From Paenilisteria rustica (GTDB lineage: Bacteria; Bacillota; Bacilli; Lactobacillales; Listeriaceae), in the NCBI RefSeq assembly GCF_013820765.1, contig NZ_JABJVM010000003.1:186001-250000 (forward strand): 64,000 nucleotides of DNA. Direction: 5' to 3'. The position numbers were made by a program, and so were the translations under genes. Shown here piece by piece: positions 15,187 through 23,885 of this stretch. Numbering within the stretch: the stretch's first letter is position 1; the number at the start of each line of letters is the position of its first letter. Under the pieces are notes generated by a model. The model saw nothing but the letters and a program-made list of their open reading frames with translations, searched no databases and was not told the DNA's origin.

Positions 15187-17826
15187 ATGGAAACTAAAAA
15201 AACAGTGTGGAATAAAGGATTACGAGTAACGTCAGCAGCGGTATTAATCGGAGGAATGGTATTATCCTCAGATGCGATTGCAAATTTAAGCCCTGAAAAA
15301 GTACAAGCGGCGACTGCAACACCAGCACCACAAGCTGCTGGAGACGTAATTGCCTTGGTAAATGGAGATTTTGAAAACCCGAGAATAACAACGAATGAAG
15401 GCTATGGTTTGTTCGATGCGTCACTTGTTCCAGGATGGGAAACCTCGGCTTCTGATAATTTAATTGAGGTTCAAAATAAAGACTCTTATAATTATGTAGC
15501 TCCTTCTGGAAGTCAGTGGGGTGAATTAAATGGTAGTGAAGTATCTGCCCTGTATCAAGATATTCCAACGACGCCTGGTGTTAAGGTGCGGTGGCAAGTG
15601 TATCACCGAGGTGCGCTAGGAGTAGACACAGCCGTTGTTGAATTCGGCGCTCCGGGTGGGACTATGGTGCAACAAGCCGAAATGGCGGATGGTAATACGG
15701 AATGGGGACTTTATACAGGATCGTATACGATACCGGCTGGGCAAACGACTACTCGTTTTCAGTTCCGCTCATTAGGTGCGTCTGGTGGAAATGCTTACAA
15801 TGGGAATATGTTGGATGATATTCAATTCGCTACACCATCCGTTTTAGATGTAGCAGGTAGTTTCTCTGCAAGTAGTACGAAGTTAAAACAAAATGTAGAC
15901 TATAATGTTCATGTAAGTAACGTAGGTGGAATGCCATCTGCTAATAACACAGTAACGGTTAAAATTCCGAAAGAACTAGTGTACACAGTAGGTAGTCTGA
16001 CTTCTGCCAACACGACTATATCCAATGAACAATACGATGCAGCCACAGGAACGTTGACATTTACGGTCGATCGTTTAGTGAAAGATGCCAGCACAGACAT
16101 TACAATTCCACTTACTGGTGCAGAAGGTACACCAGCGGCAACGCCAGAAACAAGCATGACATATAATGATGAGAATTTTGAGGATGAAACGTATACAGCA
16201 GACGGTACGGATGCATCAGTAGAGGTTACTTCCAATGACGCGCCTGTATTGACAGGCGAAGACACGACACTGCTTAACCCAGGCAATACGTTTGACCCGA
16301 TGAGTGGTATGAAAGCAACGGATACGGAAGATGGCGATCTGACCAGCCAAATTCAAGTGCTGACGAACAATGTGGATACGACAAAACCAGGCACGTATGA
16401 AGTCACATACGAAGTGACAGATAGTGACGGAAATAAAGCGACATTTACACGCGCTGTTGTCATGACAGAAGCTCCGACTTTAACTGGTGAAGCAACAACA
16501 ACATTGAATCCAAATAGCGATTTTGACCCGATGGCGACGATGCAAGCGGCAGATGCCGAAGATGGTGATATTACGGACCAAATTAAAGTGGTCAGCAATC
16601 CAGTGGACACGAGTAAACCGGGTAGCTACACGGTAACGTATGAAGTCGTCGATGCTGGTGGCAACAAAGCGACATTCACGCGTACTATCATTGTGACAGC
16701 AGCACCAGTGATTGCTGGGCAAGACACGATTACCTTACAACCGGGAGCGACGTTTGACCCAATGGTTGGGATGGAAGCGACAGATGAAGAAGACGGAGAC
16801 GTTGCGGCTAACATTACCGTGGTGCAAAATGATGTCGATACTTCGAAATCTGGTAGCTACAAAGTAATTTATGAAGTAACCGACAAAGACGGCAACAAAA
16901 CGACTTTCACAAGCACGGTCATCGTGGAAGGCGCGCCTGTATTTAGCGGGGCAGCTGATGTCAAAGTACAACCAGACGCAACATTCGATCCAATGCAAGA
17001 TATCAAAGCGACAGATACAGAAGATGGCGACCTAACTGCAAGCATCAAAGTCACGAAAAATGACGTCAATACAAGTAAGGCAGGAGCGTATGAAGTCACG
17101 TACGAAGTAACAGACAGCAAAGGAAACAAAACGACCTTCACACGTACCGTAACCGTTCCAAATGTCCCTACTTTTAACATAGATGATATGATTAAAGTCA
17201 ATCCTGATGGGACGTATGACCCGATGGAAGGCATTGAAGTAACCGATGAAGAAGATGGCGATTTGTCCGACCAAGTGCGCATTATCTCGAATAATGTCGA
17301 CGTCAACACGCCAGGACACTATGAAGTGGTCTATGAAGTCACCGATTCAGATGGCAATAAAACACGTTTCACACGCACGGTTATTATTACAGCTCCACCA
17401 GTGATTAGTGGCGATGATGAAATAACAATCGCACAAGGTAGCGTATTTGATCCGATGATTGGCATGTCCGCTACAGATACGGAAGACGGCAATTTGACAG
17501 GAGATATCAAAGTTATTTCCAATCCAGTTCAAGCTAGCGTTCCAGGCGAATATCTGGTGACCTACCAAGTAACAGATACAGATGGCAATGTTAGCACGTT
17601 TACGCGAAAAGTAATCGTGAAAGGTTCTATTGTCAAAATGACAGCACAACCAATCACACCGGCAGCATTAACCGTTTCCGCACCAACACCAACGAAAACG
17701 ACGGCGAAAGTAGAGAAGAAATCGAAAGCGCACTTACCGCGTACTGGTGATACAGCAGAGAAAGGCATTCTGTTAGGAGCATTACTATCGATTGCGAGCT
17801 TGTTCCTACTAAGACGCAAAAAATAA
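15187..17826 (+). CDS. LPXTG cell-wall protein with CBM-like head and six DUF5011 repeats (copy 2)
   Basis: 879 aa, preceded by the same AAAGCGAGGTATTTATAT leader as copy 1. The signal peptide, six DUF5011 repeats and sortase signal (LPRTGDTAEKG, RRKK) are almost the same as in the 885-aa paralogue. The head (residues about 50-215; ENPRITTNEGYGLFDASLVPGW, NLIEVQNKDSYN) differs strongly and is closer in places to the 710-aa WxL protein's head. So two stalks carry different binding heads. Nucleotides 15904-17826 align gap-free with 11011-12933. Co-transcribed with the WxL gene and ended by a strong terminator. Confidence 0.9.
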   Translation: METKKTVWNKGLRVTSAAVLIGGMVLSSDAIANLSPEKVQAATATPAPQAAGDVIALVNGDFENPRITTNEGYGLFDASLVPGWETSASDNLIEVQNKDSYNYVAPSGSQWGELNGSEVSALYQDIPTTPGVKVRWQVYHRGALGVDTAVVEFGAPGGTMVQQAEMADGNTEWGLYTGSYTIPAGQTTTRFQFRSLGASGGNAYNGNMLDDIQFATPSVLDVAGSFSASSTKLKQNVDYNVHVSNVGGMPSANNTVTVKIPKELVYTVGSLTSANTTISNEQYDAATGTLTFTVDRLVKDASTDITIPLTGAEGTPAATPETSMTYNDENFEDETYTADGTDASVEVTSNDAPVLTGEDTTLLNPGNTFDPMSGMKATDTEDGDLTSQIQVLTNNVDTTKPGTYEVTYEVTDSDGNKATFTRAVVMTEAPTLTGEATTTLNPNSDFDPMATMQAADAEDGDITDQIKVVSNPVDTSKPGSYTVTYEVVDAGGNKATFTRTIIVTAAPVIAGQDTITLQPGATFDPMVGMEATDEEDGDVAANITVVQNDVDTSKSGSYKVIYEVTDKDGNKTTFTSTVIVEGAPVFSGAADVKVQPDATFDPMQDIKATDTEDGDLTASIKVTKNDVNTSKAGAYEVTYEVTDSKGNKTTFTRTVTVPNVPTFNIDDMIKVNPDGTYDPMEGIEVTDEEDGDLSDQVRIISNNVDVNTPGHYEVVYEVTDSDGNKTRFTRTVIITAPPVISGDDEITIAQGSVFDPMIGMSATDTEDGNLTGDIKVISNPVQASVPGEYLVTYQVTDTDGNVSTFTRKVIVKGSIVKMTAQPITPAALTVSAPTPTKTTAKVEKKSKAHLPRTGDTAEKGILLGALLSIASLFLLRRKK

Positions 17827-17840
17827 GGACCAAATAGCAA

Positions 17841-17877
17841 AAGAGGAATCCAGTGAAGTCAGCTGGATTCCTCTTTT
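17841..17877. terminator. Strong bidirectional terminator
   Basis: AAGAGGAATCCAG pairs perfectly with CTGGATTCCTCTT around TGAAGTCAG, with T and A tails. It ends the second cassette on + and the 141-aa gene on -. Confidence 0.85.
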
Positions 17878-17926
17878 TGAAGTTTCTAGAAAAGAATATG
17901 GCGCACGTGTAAAGATGAAAAGTATA

Positions 17927-18352
17927 TTATTTCATATAACCGGCGATTAAATCTTGTTCTGCTTGTATTTCTATTTTTCGTAGAAGTAAGGTGTATTTAT
18001 TTAAAGCCGTTCTGGAGCAGTCGAAGTTATGTTGTTCGAGTTGTTGAAAAAGAAATTCTAATACAGCTGTAAACACGAGATGGAAATGATGTACCATTTC
18101 GAGTAGTGACGTCCCAATGTCTTTTCGGTCTTCTCCAACATCTTGAAAGAGAGAAGTATTCATGAATTGTTTTTCTATTTGTTGATGGGTCATGTGAAAA
18201 AGTTGGGTGATTTCTTCTGTTTGAGCACCAAGAAAGCCATCGTATTCCTTCCGCATCGCATATTCTTGGGAGTTTGTGTAGTACGCAGAGACCCAATAGC
18301 GCACAATGTTGTCTACATTCTGTTCGACATATTGAAAAATTCGTTGAACCAT
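17927..18352 (-). CDS. Small all-helical protein, possibly sensor-like
   Basis: 141 aa, ATG after AGGTGTCGAA. It is entirely helical, with a Trp/His pattern (VDNIVRYWVSAYY, SLLEMVHHFHLVFTAVLEF). The overall form, an N-terminal helix with a conserved-looking Trp and a His-rich central helix in about 140 residues, recalls the globin-like N-terminal domain of RsbR-type proteins, but I cannot confirm this. No catalytic or DNA-binding motif is seen. It is divergent from the Mga-like regulator and shares its upstream region, so it may act with it. Function unknown. Confidence 0.5.
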   Translation of the reverse strand: MVQRIFQYVEQNVDNIVRYWVSAYYTNSQEYAMRKEYDGFLGAQTEEITQLFHMTHQQIEKQFMNTSLFQDVGEDRKDIGTSLLEMVHHFHLVFTAVLEFLFQQLEQHNFDCSRTALNKYTLLLRKIEIQAEQDLIAGYMK

Positions 18353-18439
18353 TTCGACACCTCATTTTCTGAATAATCCCATTTCTCGCCTCTTTCATTA
18401 TAGTAGGAAAGCCGATGAAAAGATAGAGGATATGGATAA

Positions 18440-18458
18440 TGTTCACAAAAATGTCGGA
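18440..18458 (+). promoter_or_regulatory. Partial PrfA-like-regulon box upstream of the Mga-like gene
   Basis: TGTTCACAAAAATGTCGGA matches the first half of the TGTTCACAAAATNNACAAA box found at 20165, 20959 and 23782. The rest of that architecture (GYCCA after 25 nt, CYATG after 15 more) is not conserved here, so the assignment is weak. Confidence 0.3.
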
Positions 18459-18584
18459 ATTCTTAAGGTTTTATGGTATCGAGATACATTTTAGTAGTAT
18501 AGCAAGACTTTTTTTTGAAGGCTAAGAACTAGTTTTTGGGGTATATATAGTTTAAAGATAAGACTGTATAGGAGTGAGAGGCAT

Positions 18585-20087
18585 ATGTTATTTAGAAATC
18601 GAATTGAAGAGCTTTTTTTACGGACAGAAGATTTGCGGTTGTTGGAATTGACGGAGTATTTGAATGCGAAAGATGATTGGGTTCCGGCGAAAGTGATTGC
18701 GGATCATTTAGAGTGCTCTACTCAAACTGTGTATATTTATGTTGAAAAATTAGAACAGCTTATTGAACATGAAAAGTGGCCACTAGAAGTAGAAGTATTC
18801 AAGAGTAAGGGTGTACGTTTGAGGGCGGAAAATGTTTTTTATATAGGGACGGTTCGCCAAACGTTAATTAAATCGGCAGTTATATTTAAGTTTTTTAGCG
18901 CGTGTTTTCATGAGACATACCACAACTCATTGACGGCTTTTGCAGACGAGAATTATGTGAGCGTGCCGTCTATTAACAGCTATTTGACAGAATTTCAGGA
19001 TAAGATTGAGCCTTATGGGGTGAAAGTGGATAGGGTGAACTTTAAATTAATTGGTGATGAAAATGATATTCGTCATTTTGCGGTGATTATTTATTGGGGT
19101 TGTTCTATTGGGATTGAATGGCCGTTTGTTGGCGTAACGCGTGATTCGCTGATGAGTTATATAGAAGAATATCAGCAGATTTTCGACATCGAGTATCATA
19201 ATGTGGCGCGTGAGAAGTTGTTGCAGCGATTAGCGATAGTTCGCATCAGGACGAATAAAAAACATTTTATTACAGATTCCACAAAATTAGATGAACTTGT
19301 TCACGACCATCCTTACTATCATAAAGTAGCGGAAGTACATCGTGATTTCTTTTCAATGCTTAGCGGGGAGAACCGCCAGCTCGAAAGTATGTATTTGTTC
19401 GCTTTATTTCAGACATTTCCATTCTTTGAAGATAATTCTTCCTATGTCAATGCGAATATTTTGTTTCATCGAATGAATAATACGGCGAGTTGGCAAATGA
19501 CGAATCGCTTTGTGGAAGGTTTTGTAGAAACGTATCCGATGGAAGAACATTTGATTCGGACATCAGGCGTTTTGGGCTATTTGTTATTTTTACAGACGCG
19601 GCTACTTATGTATCCTGCTGTTCAGCCCAATTACCATAGTAAGGAATTCGCGATTCTACAAAAGGACTATCCGCTGTTTATGAAAAATATCAGTGGGATT
19701 GTTGAAAAAATGTATGTTGCACAAGGGGAAAGCGTACCGAGTAATAAAACAGCATTTTTTCTTCAACGGGTGGCGCACTTATTGACGGCGGTTGCTTCGA
19801 TGCGTAAATATGAGCCACGTGTGTATGTCCTGGTTTTATCGCAGGATAACCAAATTTTTGAGAATTCATATGAAGTGATATTAGCGCAGAGTTTTAATTA
19901 TAATTTCTTTTTCTTGGATAAATTAGAGAAACACCATGAGTACGATTTGATTATTTCAGATTCGTATTATCCCGAGGTAGAAGACGCAAAGAAGCTGATC
20001 TACTGGTCACCAGCCTACGATAATGCGACGTGGAAGCAGTTGGATAATAAGTTAGCAGCTGTTAGGGATGCGAAATTGGAAGGCTAA
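18585..20087 (+). CDS. Mga/AtxA-like PRD-containing transcriptional regulator
   Basis: 500 aa, ATG after AGGAGTGAGAGGCAT. The N-terminus carries a winged HTH of the Mga type (DDWVPAKVIADHLECSTQTVYIYVEKLEQLI), followed by a second HTH-like segment (YVSVPSINSYLTEFQDKIEPYGV). The middle, about 180-400, matches PRD-like helical bundles. The end (PRVYVLVLSQDNQIFE ... YDLIISDSYY) resembles an EIIB-like domain. Proteins of this architecture (Mga, AtxA) activate surface and virulence genes and can be modulated by PTS phosphorylation. Placed right after the WxL/LPXTG cassettes and before the adhesin/PrfA-like block, it is a candidate regulator of either. Confidence 0.8.
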   Translation: MLFRNRIEELFLRTEDLRLLELTEYLNAKDDWVPAKVIADHLECSTQTVYIYVEKLEQLIEHEKWPLEVEVFKSKGVRLRAENVFYIGTVRQTLIKSAVIFKFFSACFHETYHNSLTAFADENYVSVPSINSYLTEFQDKIEPYGVKVDRVNFKLIGDENDIRHFAVIIYWGCSIGIEWPFVGVTRDSLMSYIEEYQQIFDIEYHNVAREKLLQRLAIVRIRTNKKHFITDSTKLDELVHDHPYYHKVAEVHRDFFSMLSGENRQLESMYLFALFQTFPFFEDNSSYVNANILFHRMNNTASWQMTNRFVEGFVETYPMEEHLIRTSGVLGYLLFLQTRLLMYPAVQPNYHSKEFAILQKDYPLFMKNISGIVEKMYVAQGESVPSNKTAFFLQRVAHLLTAVASMRKYEPRVYVLVLSQDNQIFENSYEVILAQSFNYNFFFLDKLEKHHEYDLIISDSYYPEVEDAKKLIYWSPAYDNATWKQLDNKLAAVRDAKLEG

Positions 20088-20164
20088 AATAGCAGTTAAG
20101 AAAGTTCACGATAGCGTTGGAAATTTGATTTATCCAGCCCTATTGTGAATTTTTTCGCATATAT

Positions 20165-20243
20165 TGTTCACAAAATCCACAAATAAAGTGTTATTTTTTG
20201 CGTACCACGTCCAGAAAAGTAAAAGAAGCCATGGTAATATAAT
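20165..20243 (+). promoter_or_regulatory. PrfA-like-regulon promoter 1
   Basis: Three blocks: TGTTCACAAAATCCACAAA (20165-20183), 25 nt, GTCCA (20209-20213), 15 nt, CCATGGTAATATAAT (20229-20243). The same blocks with the same 25- and 15-nt gaps recur at 20959 and 23782. TATAAT is the -10. No -35 match lies 17 nt upstream, which suggests activation by a protein bound to the first block. The ATG of the PrfA-like gene is 25 nt after the last block, the same distance as in promoter 3. Confidence 0.7.
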
Positions 20244-20268
20244 TCAAGTACACAAAAGGAGAGTGAAA

Positions 20269-20928
20269 ATGAATATAGATACAGGTATGGGGTTGTTAGC
20301 GGAACTTCATGACATGGTGCTAGAGCTTGATAAAAATAAACCTACAGAAGAAGCAGTGCAGCATATCGAACTCACAAAAAATAAAAGAATGACCATTGAG
20401 CAAATGAAAGAGAATTTCTTTGTTATTACATCAGGTTTTGTACAGGTTGAATGTGGGGACGGGAACATCGTAGACTTCTTACGAGTAGGAGATATCATGT
20501 GTGCAGAGTTAGTACAGAATCATAAAGATAAAGATTGGCTACCAGACTACAAGATGTTGACAGAGTGCAAGTTCATCCAGATTGATCGGAAATATTTTTT
20601 GCGATTTTCTACACTCAAGCCATCATTTATGGAACTGCTTTTACAAGTCATGACAAACAAATTAATGTACGTATTTAATGACAGCCGAAAGTATGACTTA
20701 TCTGTAGAAGAGCGTTTTGATTTCTCATTGTTAGAGTTGGGGCGTTGCTTTGGTGGGAATAATCAGCAGTACCATCGCATTATCCCAACGTTTATTAATA
20801 AGCAAAAAATTGCTAGCTTTAGTAAAACTTCCAGAAAATACACAGCCCGACGCTTACAAGACTTAGAACAAATGGGTAATATCGAAATCATCGATAAAGG
20901 CATCCTCATTCGAAAATTAGATTTTTAA
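20269..20928 (+). CDS. PrfA-like Crp/Fnr family regulator 1
   Basis: 219 aa from the ATG at 20269, preceded by AAAAGGAGAGTGAAA; the frame is open from 20164 but the extra 35 codons cover the promoter. The N-terminal half is a cNMP-binding-like beta-roll (ENFFVITSGFVQVECGDGN), then a long dimerisation helix. The C-terminal HTH is in INKQKIASFSKTSRKYTARR. Length and order fit the Listeria PrfA/Crp group. Its paralogue at 23886 is the same length with a nearly identical HTH (INKHKIASFSKTSRKYTAQR). It is followed by an adhesin gene with the same promoter type, suggesting autoregulation and adhesin control. Confidence 0.8.
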   Translation: MNIDTGMGLLAELHDMVLELDKNKPTEEAVQHIELTKNKRMTIEQMKENFFVITSGFVQVECGDGNIVDFLRVGDIMCAELVQNHKDKDWLPDYKMLTECKFIQIDRKYFLRFSTLKPSFMELLLQVMTNKLMYVFNDSRKYDLSVEERFDFSLLELGRCFGGNNQQYHRIIPTFINKQKIASFSKTSRKYTARRLQDLEQMGNIEIIDKGILIRKLDF

Positions 20929-20958
20929 TATATTGTATAAAATTTCTTTAATCAATAA

Positions 20959-21037
20959 TGTTCACAAAATAAACAAAAAAAACCGCTTCTTATGAGAACG
21001 ACGCCCAAATGGCAATTTGAATCCATGCTAATATAAT
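20959..21037 (+). promoter_or_regulatory. PrfA-like-regulon promoter 2 (adhesin)
   Basis: TGTTCACAAAATAAACAAA (20959-20977), 25 nt, GCCCA (21003-21007), 15 nt, CCATGCTAATATAAT (21023-21037). It lies about 285 nt before the adhesin start, so the mRNA would have a long 5' leader (about 21045-21320). That leader contains an isolated AAAGGAGGTG at 21143-21152 but no convincing gene or terminator. Confidence 0.7.
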
Positions 21038-21320
21038 AAAGTAGCAAATAATTAATACAAAGAAATTGAAATTAATTATAGATTACAGAAAATCATACAT
21101 CTTGATTTATTGAATCGTAATATTTAGAATAAAAAGAACATTAAAGGAGGTGGCGCTCGAAAGTAAGTTTACGAGGAATTAATTACTTGTCGAGAACGTA
21201 CTAAGTACCATATATACTATAGTGACAAGGGTGTATGGATAGGGGCAATAACTATATACTCCAACATCAAATCGCAAAAAAATAAAATGCCGAAAAGGCG
21301 AAAAAAAGGAGAAAAATAAA

Positions 21321-23594
21321 TTGAATAAAAAGAAATTAGTAAATAAAGTAATGGTAGTAGCGGCAGCAAGCGCTATTACACTAACAAGCCTAGCAGGACC
21401 AGTAAATGTATTTGCACAAGAGGCGGTAGCCTCTTCTCCACTATTTACCCTAACCTCACCTATCGATGTTCAGCTAGTTGGGCAAACCACTATAAGACCA
21501 GGAGCTAGTTCGTACACGGTTAATGTGCGAACTCAAAATGATAATGGAGATTGGGTACCTTACGCTGGGTTAGAGCTATTAGCTATTAGTTCTTCTTCCG
21601 AATCATGGAAACATGATGACCAAGCTGTGGTGACTGATGCGAATGGTAACGCTACAGTACAATTACCAAATGGTCAAGTATTTGCAAATAATGATACTAC
21701 TGGTATTGTTGTGAATAATACAAACTTAGGATTAGCTTCGTATATTGTACAACGCGATTCGAGTGTGTCTCCCCCGACAATCATGCCTATAACAAGTTCT
21801 GACACGAAGGTCACAGGCTGGTGGGGTGGCTATGAGATGGGAGATAGAGTTGAAATGCGAACGATGGACGATCCAACAATTCGTTATGCTAACGTCATTA
21901 CGAAGGGTGGGAGTTACACTTACAATTTAACATCAACTTTTGCGCCTGGAACTGTAGTAATGGTTAGAGTGCGAGATATTTATGGTAAATATAGTGAATT
22001 TAATACAAGGATTGTAACGAAAAGCGAAACAGCAGCACCATTTGCGCCAACGTTAAATCCGCTTACTAACATGGATACTGTGATAACTGGAAACGGTGAA
22101 GCTGACGCAGATGTGAAAGTCACATTGCCAAACGGTTTCAATGTAACGGGCAGAACGGATGGCTCAGGTGCTTTCTCGGTTACTATTCCGAAACAAAAAG
22201 AAGGCGATAAAGTCCAAGTAACGCTTACAGATGATTTCGGGAATGTAGGCGCAACAGCAGAGGTTACTGTAACGGACGCAATGGGTCCAGTAGCGCCAAT
22301 TGTGAACCCAGTACTAGTTGGTGAAACAACTCTAACAGGTAAAACAGAAGCCAATGCAACAGTGGAAATCACATTGCCAGACGGTGCTTACAAAACAATC
22401 ACAGCAGAAGCAGATGGTTCCTTCACAACATCTATCCCGGCACAAGAAGCAGGCGCTATTATTAAAGTAGTAGCAACAGATGTGAATGGCAACAAAGGCG
22501 CAGAAGCAACAGTCGTAGTAGGAGACTCTGCATTAGAAGCTCCAGTACTAAATAACATCACGAACCTAGACACAACAATCACAGGTAAAGGTGCTGATGG
22601 CGCCACTGTAACAGTTACAGCAAACGGTGTAGATTACACAGCGACAGTAGCAAACGGCGTATTCAGCGTTACCGTTCCAAAACAAACAGCAGGTACAACA
22701 GTAACAGCGACACAAACAAAAAATGGCGTAACAAGCGAAATGGCATCAAAAGTAGTTACAGACGGTTCTACAGCACCAGGTAAAGTAACACTAGATCCAA
22801 TGGATAATCACAAAACAGCGCTAACAGGTAAAGGAACACCAGGACTAACAGCGGAAACAACGATCGCTGGTAAAACATATACAGCTAAAATCGATGCGTC
22901 AGGTCATTTCAGTATCACAATCCCAAAACAAAAAGCAGATACAATCATCAGTGTACATGAAGTGAACGAAACAGGCGTAAAAGGTACAGACACAAAAGTG
23001 AAAGTATACAACCACATCCCATCATTAACATCAGGTAAAATCGTCGTGAACGATGTCTACCCAGAACAACAAGCAATTACTGGTACAGCACCAGCAGATG
23101 CAGAATTAGTGCGCCTAGTAGTTAACGGCGTTGCACAACGTAACGTTCAAGTAGTAGACGGTGAATTCTCAATCTACAGCCGTTTTGTAACAGATTCAAC
23201 AGGTAAATCGGTTCGTCTGAAAGCGGGAGACGTAGTAGAAGTGGATTATGGTAATAAAACACCAGCGAATCAAGTAGCGAAAACAATCGTTATTAAAGAA
23301 ATCGTGAAACCAACAATCAATGCAACAGCAGCAAAAGCAGAACACATCACAGGTAGCGTGCCAGTTGGAACACAAACATTACGTTTAATCGTAAACGGTG
23401 TAGCGCAACGCGTTATCACACCAACAATCACAACAGGTGGCGGCATCAATGCAGACGGTACATTCAGCTTCTACAGCCGTTTTGTAAAAGACGCACAAGG
23501 TAACAGCGTTCGTCTGCAAGCAGGCGATGTTATTACTATCGATTACGGTGTACAAGTTTCTGGCGACACAGCATCAAGTATCACGGTTAAATAA
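21321..23594 (+). CDS. Secreted multi-domain Ig-like adhesin 1
   Basis: 757 aa, TTG start 9 nt after AAGGAG. The signal peptide cleaves near VFAQE. Residues about 45-150 are invasin-like (Big_1 type: TTIRPGASSYTVNVRTQNDNG). About 235-565 are tandem Big_6-like Ig repeats of ~80 residues (TVITGNGEADADVKVTLPNG, FSVTIPKQKEGD). The last ~190 residues are two copies of a distinct domain with VRLVVNGVAQRN and FSIYSRFV, also at the C-termini of the 24659 and 42167 products. No LPXTG or WxL is present, so these terminal domains may hold it at the surface. It has its own PrfA-like-type promoter and a terminator. Confidence 0.8.
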   Translation: MNKKKLVNKVMVVAAASAITLTSLAGPVNVFAQEAVASSPLFTLTSPIDVQLVGQTTIRPGASSYTVNVRTQNDNGDWVPYAGLELLAISSSSESWKHDDQAVVTDANGNATVQLPNGQVFANNDTTGIVVNNTNLGLASYIVQRDSSVSPPTIMPITSSDTKVTGWWGGYEMGDRVEMRTMDDPTIRYANVITKGGSYTYNLTSTFAPGTVVMVRVRDIYGKYSEFNTRIVTKSETAAPFAPTLNPLTNMDTVITGNGEADADVKVTLPNGFNVTGRTDGSGAFSVTIPKQKEGDKVQVTLTDDFGNVGATAEVTVTDAMGPVAPIVNPVLVGETTLTGKTEANATVEITLPDGAYKTITAEADGSFTTSIPAQEAGAIIKVVATDVNGNKGAEATVVVGDSALEAPVLNNITNLDTTITGKGADGATVTVTANGVDYTATVANGVFSVTVPKQTAGTTVTATQTKNGVTSEMASKVVTDGSTAPGKVTLDPMDNHKTALTGKGTPGLTAETTIAGKTYTAKIDASGHFSITIPKQKADTIISVHEVNETGVKGTDTKVKVYNHIPSLTSGKIVVNDVYPEQQAITGTAPADAELVRLVVNGVAQRNVQVVDGEFSIYSRFVTDSTGKSVRLKAGDVVEVDYGNKTPANQVAKTIVIKEIVKPTINATAAKAEHITGSVPVGTQTLRLIVNGVAQRVITPTITTGGGINADGTFSFYSRFVKDAQGNSVRLQAGDVITIDYGVQVSGDTASSITVK

Positions 23595-23641
23595 CTAATA
23601 TTGTATAATCATTGTACAAACGTACTTTGGAAATAGCTTGA

Positions 23642-23682
23642 ATGGGGATGGGTTGGTTTTTAATCAATTCATCCTCATTTTT
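23642..23682 (+). terminator. Terminator of adhesin 1
   Basis: ATGGGGATGGGTTGGTTTTT pairs with AATCAATTCATCCTCAT, including wobble pairs, and is followed by TTTTT. Confidence 0.75.
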
Positions 23683-23781
23683 ATGAACTAGAAAAAACAT
23701 AACTACTAACCATAGTTCTTAATATAAAATGTGACCTGTAATAGATTACAATTGTTTTATGGAAGTTACCTACACATTGAT

Positions 23782-23860
23782 TGTTCACAAAATACACAAA
23801 TAATGATACTAGTTTTGAGAACGAAGTCCAAATGCAGTATTTAATCTATGCTATTATGAA
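23782..23860 (+). promoter_or_regulatory. PrfA-like-regulon promoter 3
   Basis: TGTTCACAAAATACACAAA (23782-23800), 25 nt, GTCCA (23826-23830), 15 nt, CTATGCTATTATGAA (23846-23860). Same spacing as promoters 1 and 2, with a weaker -10. The regulator ATG is 25 nt downstream. The segment GAGAACGA before GYCCA is also shared with promoter 2. Confidence 0.7.
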
Positions 23861-23885
23861 GGCATAGGGAAGAGGAGTTGAAAAT

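Noticed and set aside
20164-20268. Upstream extension of PrfA-like regulator 1
   Set aside because: It covers the conserved promoter; the ATG at 20269 has AAAAGGAGAG and gives the same length as its paralogue.
21143-21183. Possible leader peptide starting at GTG after AAAGGAG in the adhesin 1 leader
   Set aside because: No spacing between the SD sequence and the GTG, only 10 codons; the similar AGAGGTGATG before adhesin 2 gives 5 codons. Too weak to call.
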